A stretch of DNA of 64,000 bases, taken from Actinomadura darangshiensis. GTDB lineage: Bacteria > Actinomycetota > Actinomycetes > Streptosporangiales > Streptosporangiaceae. The position numbers were made by a program, and so were the translations under genes. Of this stretch, positions 59,397 through 64,000 are shown piece after piece; positions within the stretch are counted from its first letter, which is position 1, and each line of letters begins with the position of its first letter. The DNA is taken from positions 1-64,000 of the forward strand of contig NZ_SMKY01000013.1 of NCBI RefSeq assembly GCF_004349235.1, given 5' to 3'. The notes below the pieces were generated by a model. The model was not told where the DNA came from, searched no databases, and was given only the letters and a program-made list of their open reading frames with translations.

Positions 59397-60290
59397 ATGC
59401 TTGAGTTGCGGCGTTTGGAAGTCCTGGCCGCCGCCGCCCGCGAGGGTTCACTGGCCGCGGGAGCCCGCAAGCTCGGGTTGACCGCGGGCGCCGCCAGCCA
59501 GGCCGTGGCCGCGCTGGAGGCCAGCACCGGCGTCGTCCTGCTCACCCGTCTGCCCCGCGGTGTGCGGCCGACCCCGGCAGGTGAGCGACTGGTCGCGCAT
59601 GCCGAGGCGGTGCTGGCCACCCTGCACCGGGCCGAGGCCGAGCTGGCCGGTCAGAACGGCCAGAGCATCCGCATCGCCGCGCCGCCCACGGCCGTCTATG
59701 GACTGATCCCCGGCGTGCTCACCCGTCTCCGGGCGACCGCACCCGAGCTTGAGGTGACCGTCCTGGAACTCGAACCCGGCCCGGCGCGGGCCGCGCTTCG
59801 GGCCGGCGACTGCGAGGTCGCCCTGGTGAACCACTCCGCCCTGCTCGCCCCCGACCTGCACGGACCATGGCACACCGTGCACATCCGCGACGAACCCGTG
59901 TACGCCGCGCTGCCGCCCGGCCATCCGCTGGCGGCCCGAGCCGACGTCGCCGTCGGCGAACTCGCCGACGACCCGTGGCTCACCCAGCCGCCGATGTCGC
60001 CGTGCCAGGAGCTGATCCAGCATGCCTGCGCCGCCGCCGGCTTCGCCCCCGACATCACCGCCACCTGCGGCGACTACCGCTCGATCCTGGCCCTCGTCGG
60101 AGCCGGGACGGGAGTGTCCCTCATCCCCGAACTCGCCCTGACCGGGCTGGCCACACCTCCCGTCGCCCTACTGCCGACCAGGCCCCGCATCTCCCGCCGC
60201 ATCAACGCACTGGTCACCGCCCGCACCCAGACCACCGCCCCCGCCCGCGCCGTCCTTGACGCATTGCTGGAGTACGAACAGCACCGCTGA
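59397..60290 (+). CDS. LysR-family transcriptional regulator
   Basis: This 297-aa LysR protein starts at ATG 59397. The winged helix reads MLELRRLEVLAAAAREGSLA AGARKLGLTAGAASQAVAAL EASTGVVLLTRLPRGVRPTP AGERL. The effector domain follows, with RIAAPPTAVYGLIPGVLTRL and a C-terminal SLIPELALTG. It lies 71 nt from the divergent EamA gene. The short AT-rich gap (TATTAGTGTGGCTATATG) is a suitable LysR operator, so it probably regulates the exporter. Confidence 0.92.
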   Translation: MLELRRLEVLAAAAREGSLAAGARKLGLTAGAASQAVAALEASTGVVLLTRLPRGVRPTPAGERLVAHAEAVLATLHRAEAELAGQNGQSIRIAAPPTAVYGLIPGVLTRLRATAPELEVTVLELEPGPARAALRAGDCEVALVNHSALLAPDLHGPWHTVHIRDEPVYAALPPGHPLAARADVAVGELADDPWLTQPPMSPCQELIQHACAAAGFAPDITATCGDYRSILALVGAGTGVSLIPELALTGLATPPVALLPTRPRISRRINALVTARTQTTAPARAVLDALLEYEQHR

Positions 60291-60320
60291 GGTATCGCGC
60301 GACCGCGGGCGGAGGGGCCG

Positions 60321-61550
60321 TCAGATTGCAGCCGCGGCGAGGATGACCTCGACCAGGCGGGCGGCCGCTTCTGGACGGCCGTGGGCCTGAGCCCGTTTCG
60401 CCACGTCGGTACGACGGGGCACGTCGGTGAGCAGCGGAGCGATGGCGGCGCGAAGGTGGTCGGGTCCAACATCGCCGACCAGCGCGATGGCAGCGCCGAT
60501 CTCCGCCAGGTGGCGGGCGTTGTGCACCTGCTCGTTGCCCGCTGAGCCGGCCAGAGGCACCAGGATCGCGGCCTTGCCCAGCGCCGCCAACTCAGCGATC
60601 GTGCCCGCACCGCTCCGGGAGACCACGACGTCGGCCAGCGCAAGGACGTCGGGCAGCTCCGCGGCAACATATGGGATGAGAAGGCGGCGACCCGCCTGAT
60701 CGGCCGGGAGCTGCATCTGCGTCACACGTGCGCGAACGTCGTCCAGGTTGTCGGCGCCGCATTGGTGGATGACATTGGCTCGTCCGAGCAGCCACGGCAG
60801 GATGGCGGTGACCAGAGCGTTCATCTGCTGAGAGCCCTGGGCGCCGCCGGTGACGTACACGGTGGGGAGGCGTGGGTCGAAGCCGTCCAGCCCCAAGTCC
60901 GCCACAGCCCGATCAGGTTTCCCCGTCAGGATCTCGGGTCGTACCGGATTGCCCGTCACGACCGCGGCGGCACGGACCGAATCCGGAAGCAGGGGGAGCG
61001 AGGATTCCGACGACACCGCCATGCGCGTCGCGACGCGTGCGAGCGTGCGGTTCGTCAGCCCAAGACGGACGGTCTGCTCATGGACGACGAGCGGGCAGCG
61101 GCACATACGGGCGGCCACCCCGACGGGGACGGCGACATACCCGCCGGTCGCCAGCACCACATCAGGTTCGAAGTCGGCGACGATCCCGCGTGCCTGGACG
61201 ACACCCAACGGGACGCGGCCCATGTCGCTGACGTTGGCGGGGGACAGCATCCTCAGCGGGTTGCCTGCACGGCGGATCTTGCCGGTGGCTACCGCGCGGA
61301 ACTCGATCCCCTCGTCGGCGGCGACCCGTGATTCGAGACCGTCGGCCTTGCCGACCCAGAGCGCGTCCGCCGACAGCAGTCTCGCGCCCGTCAGCGCCGC
61401 GTTCAGGGTGCGGAAGGCGGTGAGCGCCGGGTAGGTGTGGCCTCCGGTGCCGCCGCCGGTGACGATCATTCGTAGAGGACGACCCAAGCCGTGGAGGTAA
61501 TCTGCCGACTTGTCGTTAATGATTGGTGAGCCGCCCATTCGAGTGCGCAC
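60321..61550 (-). CDS. MurG-like UDP-GlcNAc transferase family glycosyltransferase
   Basis: The 409-aa frame starts at GTG 61550; ATG 61538 is an alternative. It is a GT28/MurG-type fold. The N-half has MIVTGGGTGGHTYPALTAFR and DVVLATGGYVAVPVGVAARM. The C-half has VYVTGGAQGSQQMNALV and the donor-binding SRSGAGTIAELAALGKAAIL VPLAGSAGNEQVHNARHLAE IGAA, close to MurG's SRSGA and E-x-x-x-N. No dcw cluster surrounds it, so it is probably an extra copy for a natural product or envelope glycan rather than the essential MurG. Lone gene. Confidence 0.85.
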   Translation of the reverse strand: MRTRMGGSPIINDKSADYLHGLGRPLRMIVTGGGTGGHTYPALTAFRTLNAALTGARLLSADALWVGKADGLESRVAADEGIEFRAVATGKIRRAGNPLRMLSPANVSDMGRVPLGVVQARGIVADFEPDVVLATGGYVAVPVGVAARMCRCPLVVHEQTVRLGLTNRTLARVATRMAVSSESSLPLLPDSVRAAAVVTGNPVRPEILTGKPDRAVADLGLDGFDPRLPTVYVTGGAQGSQQMNALVTAILPWLLGRANVIHQCGADNLDDVRARVTQMQLPADQAGRRLLIPYVAAELPDVLALADVVVSRSGAGTIAELAALGKAAILVPLAGSAGNEQVHNARHLAEIGAAIALVGDVGPDHLRAAIAPLLTDVPRRTDVAKRAQAHGRPEAAARLVEVILAAAAI

Positions 61551-61708
61551 TGTCCTCCGGGATGCCTGAGCATGGGGACGTTAGCAGTCCGTACCGAGCC
61601 TGGCCGGTCGTTTGGTCATGGCTGTGGGCCGCATTCATAGGCGTCGCCATGGGGCTGCCCGGCCGTGTGGTCGCTGAAATCGGGCGGCGGTGTGTCTGCC
61701 TGTGTGTC

Positions 61709-62044
61709 TCAGACCATCGGGGGAATGGCGTGGTCGCGCAGGTAGTCGTCCAGCTCCAGGAAGGACAGCAGAGCCTCGCGCATCCGGTCCATGCCGAAGT
61801 CGTTGGTGGCCCGCACCGCGCACTGCGCTCGGTCCGCCACCGTCCCTGTCCCTGTGAGCTGGGCGATCGTGTGGCCCGTCGACCACGCGGTCACCACCAG
61901 CTCCGGCATCTTCGCTGCGCGGTCCCCGGAGATGATCCGCGACAGGATGGGCTGCGAGATGCCGGTCGCATCCGAAAGGGCGCGCTGGCTGAGGCCCGCG
62001 GCGCCCCGGGCGTGCTCGATCTGTGCGCCTGTCGTCGTGGTCAC
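61709..62044 (-). CDS. XRE-family helix-turn-helix protein
   Basis: This 111-aa protein starts at GTG 62044. The HTH reads GAQIEHARGAAGLSQRALSD ATGISQPILSRIISGDRAAK MPELVVTAWSTGHTIAQLTG. The remainder (MDRMREALLSFLELDDYLRD HAIPPMV) is helical and may bind a partner. Short stand-alone XRE proteins of this kind can be antitoxins or phage-type repressors; no toxin is adjacent. The 158-nt gap to the MurG-like gene holds nothing clear. Confidence 0.85.
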   Translation of the reverse strand: MTTTTGAQIEHARGAAGLSQRALSDATGISQPILSRIISGDRAAKMPELVVTAWSTGHTIAQLTGTGTVADRAQCAVRATNDFGMDRMREALLSFLELDDYLRDHAIPPMV

Positions 62045-62122
62045 CGGAATCGCCTCCCGTCGGCTTGAATCATCATCGTTCGTTCGCAGGATCTCGCATG
62101 TGGCGGTAGCGCCGCGTCCGGT

Positions 62123-62671
62123 TCAGGTCGTGTGGGGGTGGAGGGTCAGGGCTCGGGTTAGGGCGGTGAAGGCGGCTGTTGCCGTCAGGGTGCGGACTAT
62201 GTCCCAGGTGACCCAAGGGGTCACGAAGTCGTCGCGGACGGCGGCCAGGTTCTTGATGTGGGCGGGGTCGCCCATGTCCCTCAGCTCGTAGTTGAGCGGG
62301 ACGTGGACCGCGAAGGTGACGAGCAGCGTCAGCGTGTAGAGGACGAGGCCGGCGATGATCCAGCGGGCGGTCCTGGCCGAGCCTGAGCGGCGGGCCTGGA
62401 CCAAGGCGATCGCGGCGAGGATCGGGGCGCCGAGGAAGATGAGGAAGAAGACCGGGTTCTCGATCTTGACGATCATGTGCTGCATCGCGTCGACCAGCGT
62501 GCGGTCGTCGGACGCGGTCAGGCCCGGCATGACGGCGATCGTGAAGGCGGCGAGGAGACCTGCGGCCAGGCCCATGGCGACGACCGCGGTGCCCAGGACG
62601 ATGCCCGCGTTGCGGTCCCTGCGTCGCCGGTCTTCGTGGGCGGGCTTCTGGGTTGGTGTATCGGTCCACAT
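62123..62671 (-). CDS. DUF1772 (anthrone oxygenase-like) membrane protein
   Basis: This 182-aa protein starts at ATG 62671. After a hydrophilic N-terminus it has four hydrophobic segments (AGIVLGTAVVAMGLAAGLLA AFTIAVMPGL, VFFLIFLGAPILAAIALVQA, WIIAGLVLYTLTLLVTFAVH and a last helix) with the DUF1772 marker VPLNYELRDMGDPAHIKNLA AVRDDFVTPWVTWDIVRTL. The family includes anthrone oxygenase-like proteins, but most members are uncharacterised. It is divergent from the AraC gene, suggesting control by it. Confidence 0.87.
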   Translation of the reverse strand: MWTDTPTQKPAHEDRRRRDRNAGIVLGTAVVAMGLAAGLLAAFTIAVMPGLTASDDRTLVDAMQHMIVKIENPVFFLIFLGAPILAAIALVQARRSGSARTARWIIAGLVLYTLTLLVTFAVHVPLNYELRDMGDPAHIKNLAAVRDDFVTPWVTWDIVRTLTATAAFTALTRALTLHPHTT

Positions 62672-62817
62672 CTCGGTCTCCTCTCGGCTTTGGTGTCGTG
62701 CTATACGTCCAGGGTTGCCTCATGGCTCGGGACCGTCTATGACTGTGGCGGGCGGAAACATGACTCATCGTCCAGGGTGCTGGACGATCAATGGGACGGC
62801 GTTGCATGCTCGGTCTC

Positions 62818-63798
62818 ATGGAAGCGCCTGATCCGTTCCGACCGGCCGATCCCCTCGGGGAGGCACTGCATTTCCTGCGGATGAACGGTGCGTACTACTG
62901 CCGGTCCGAGCTCACCGCGCCCTGGGGGCTCACGCTGCCGCCGATGCCGGGGTACCTCTGGTTCCACGCGGTCACCTCCGGCCGGTTCTGGCTGGAGACC
63001 GAGGGCGGCGGGCAGGGATGGATCCAGCTCGGCGACCTCGCGCTCGTGCCGCATGGGGAGGGGCACGTCCTGCGCAGCGAGCCCGGTGCCCCGGCGCCGG
63101 GGATCCTCGACCTGGAGCGCGAGGCGGTCAGTGCGCGCTACGAGATACTCCGCCACGGCGGGGGCGGCGCGTCCGCCGGGCTCATCTGCGGGGCGGTGCG
63201 GTTCGGGCATCCGGCCGCGGGGAACCTCGTCGAGGTCCTGCCGGGCATGATCCACGTCGAGGCGTCCCGCTCGCACCGGCTGGAGTGGATGCAGAGCACG
63301 CTGCGGATGATGGCCTCCGAGGCCGGTGAGCTCAGACCCGGTGGCGAGGCCGTGATCACGCGTCTCGGGGACATCCTCGTGATCCAGGCGATCCGGGCCT
63401 GGCTGGAGAGCGATCCGGGCGCGCGGACGGGCTGGCTGGGGGCTCTGCGCGATCCCCAGATCGGCCGCGCCATCTCCCTCGTCCATCGCGATCCCGCGCG
63501 GCCCTGGACCGTCGCCTCACTGGCCCGGGAGCTGGCGATGTCGCGTTCGGCGTTCGCCGCCCGCTTCACCGAGCTGGTCGGTGAGCCGGTGATGAGCTAC
63601 GTCGCACGGTGGCGCATGCACGTCGCGGTCGCCGAGCTGAAGGAGGGCGCCACGGTGGGCCAGCTGGCCGACCGGCTCGGCTACCGGTCCGAGGCGGCGT
63701 TCGGCCGCGCCTTCAAACGCGTCGTCGGCGTCTCGCCCGGCTCGGTCAGGAAGAGCGCCGCCGACGAGGAGAGCGCGCTGATCGACGTGGGGCGCTAG
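62818..63798 (+). CDS. AraC-family transcriptional regulator
   Basis: The frame opens at ATG 62791; I take ATG 62818 (MEAPDPFRPADPLGEALHFL) as likelier by homology, but no ribosome site decides. The 326-aa regulator has a cupin-like effector domain (YYCRSELTAPWGLTLPPMPG YLWFHAVTSGRFWLETEGGG, GDLALVPHGEGHVLRSEPG) and a C-terminal AraC domain: HRDPARPWTVASLARELAMS RSAFAARFTELVGEPVMSYV ARWRMHVAVAEL, GYRSEAAFGRAFKRVVGVSP G. It probably controls the divergent DUF1772 gene. Its TAG stop overlaps the convergent Uma2 stop by 4 nt. Confidence 0.9.
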   Translation: MEAPDPFRPADPLGEALHFLRMNGAYYCRSELTAPWGLTLPPMPGYLWFHAVTSGRFWLETEGGGQGWIQLGDLALVPHGEGHVLRSEPGAPAPGILDLEREAVSARYEILRHGGGGASAGLICGAVRFGHPAAGNLVEVLPGMIHVEASRSHRLEWMQSTLRMMASEAGELRPGGEAVITRLGDILVIQAIRAWLESDPGARTGWLGALRDPQIGRAISLVHRDPARPWTVASLARELAMSRSAFAARFTELVGEPVMSYVARWRMHVAVAELKEGATVGQLADRLGYRSEAAFGRAFKRVVGVSPGSVRKSAADEESALIDVGR

Positions 63799-64000
63799 TC
63801 CATTTCGGAGAGGCGGGCGGGGTCGAAGGTTATGGGGTAGGGGCGGTCCAGGGTGAGGGTCTCGCCGGAGCGGGCCCTGCCGGTCACCTCGTAGGTGCCG
63901 TCGGTCAGTTCGAGCAGGGTGAGGGTGGGGCGGGGCTCCAGGTCGACCAGCCAGTAGTGGGGGATGCCGGTCGCGGCGTACTCGTCCACCTTGCGGACGC
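63795..64000 (-). CDS. Uma2-family (DUF820) endonuclease-like protein, 5' end outside window
   Basis: Only the C-terminal 68 or so residues are in the window. VRKVDEYAATGIPHYWLVDL EPRPTLTLLELTDGTYEVTG RARSGETLTLDRPYPITFDP ARLSEMD matches the end of Uma2/DUF820 proteins, including the KxxEYAxxGIPHYWLVD strand-helix that follows the catalytic acidic residues (which lie beyond the edge). These PD-(D/E)XK-fold proteins are very common in actinomycetes, and their roles are unclear. The gene continues past base 64000. Confidence 0.85.
   Translation of the reverse strand, partial: VRKVDEYAATGIPHYWLVDLEPRPTLTLLELTDGTYEVTGRARSGETLTLDRPYPITFDPARLSEMD

Overview
The window is very GC-rich chromosomal DNA from a filamentous actinomycete, most probably an Actinomadura-like member of the Thermomonosporaceae. 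This rests on a fused Kgd-type 2-oxoglutarate decarboxylase/dehydrogenase with a DUF6104 gene beside it, two complete conservons (sensor kinase, roadblock, DUF742 and G protein), XRE/DUF5753-DUF397 pairs, an LLM F420-type oxidoreductase, and frequent GTG starts with 4-nt ATGA/GTGA overlaps. The genus is inferred from gene content only.

Region 1 (1-19550) is accessory DNA. It opens with a broken S26-peptidase-like gene. A secreted DNRLRE/LamG protein and a 2337-aa RHS polymorphic toxin follow. The toxin ends in a pre-toxin Hint domain and a roughly 114-aa DUF4258-like tip, with a DUF2283-type partner overlapping its stop codon. Downstream is an immunity-gene graveyard: a truncated Imm1 copy, a dead IS630-family element, a small acidic orphan and a full Imm1. 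Then come an XRE/DUF397 pair, a small unknown protein, a 41-aa double-CxxC zinc-finger protein overlapping a PCMT-like methyltransferase, a frameshifted peroxiredoxin, and relics of DUF5753, of malic enzyme and of a small-gene 3' end. Two toxin-antitoxin operons (RHH-GNAT, then VapBC-like) close the region, each behind a palindromic operator.

Region 2 (19550-37230) is mostly housekeeping: malic enzyme, a polar amino-acid ABC transporter (SBP-permease-ATPase), an MDR oxidoreductase, a DUF4097-PadR operon, DUF6104, kgd, AIM24, a xi-class GST-like reductase, a DedA protein, an amine-dehydrogenase-like protein, an SDR-crotonase operon and a sirohydrochlorin chelatase-like protein.

Region 3 (37230-45760) holds two tandem conservons in the order A-B-C-D, A-B-C-D, predicted to be membrane-linked GTPase signalling modules. 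Region 4 (45760-53180) is a sugar uptake and catabolism unit: ROK regulator, two-domain ABC ATPase, permease, Tat-lipoprotein binding protein, Gfo/Idh/MocA dehydrogenase and TIM-barrel isomerase/epimerase.

Region 5 (53180-64000) is mixed: divergent LLM oxidoreductase/MarR, a DUF952-like/DUF985 fusion, a quinone-oxidoreductase-like MDR, three overlapping unknown genes, a second XRE/DUF397 pair, divergent EamA/LysR, a MurG-like glycosyltransferase, an XRE regulator, a DUF1772 membrane protein, an AraC regulator and a Uma2-type protein cut by the window end. No tRNA, rRNA, CRISPR array or convincing riboswitch was seen.
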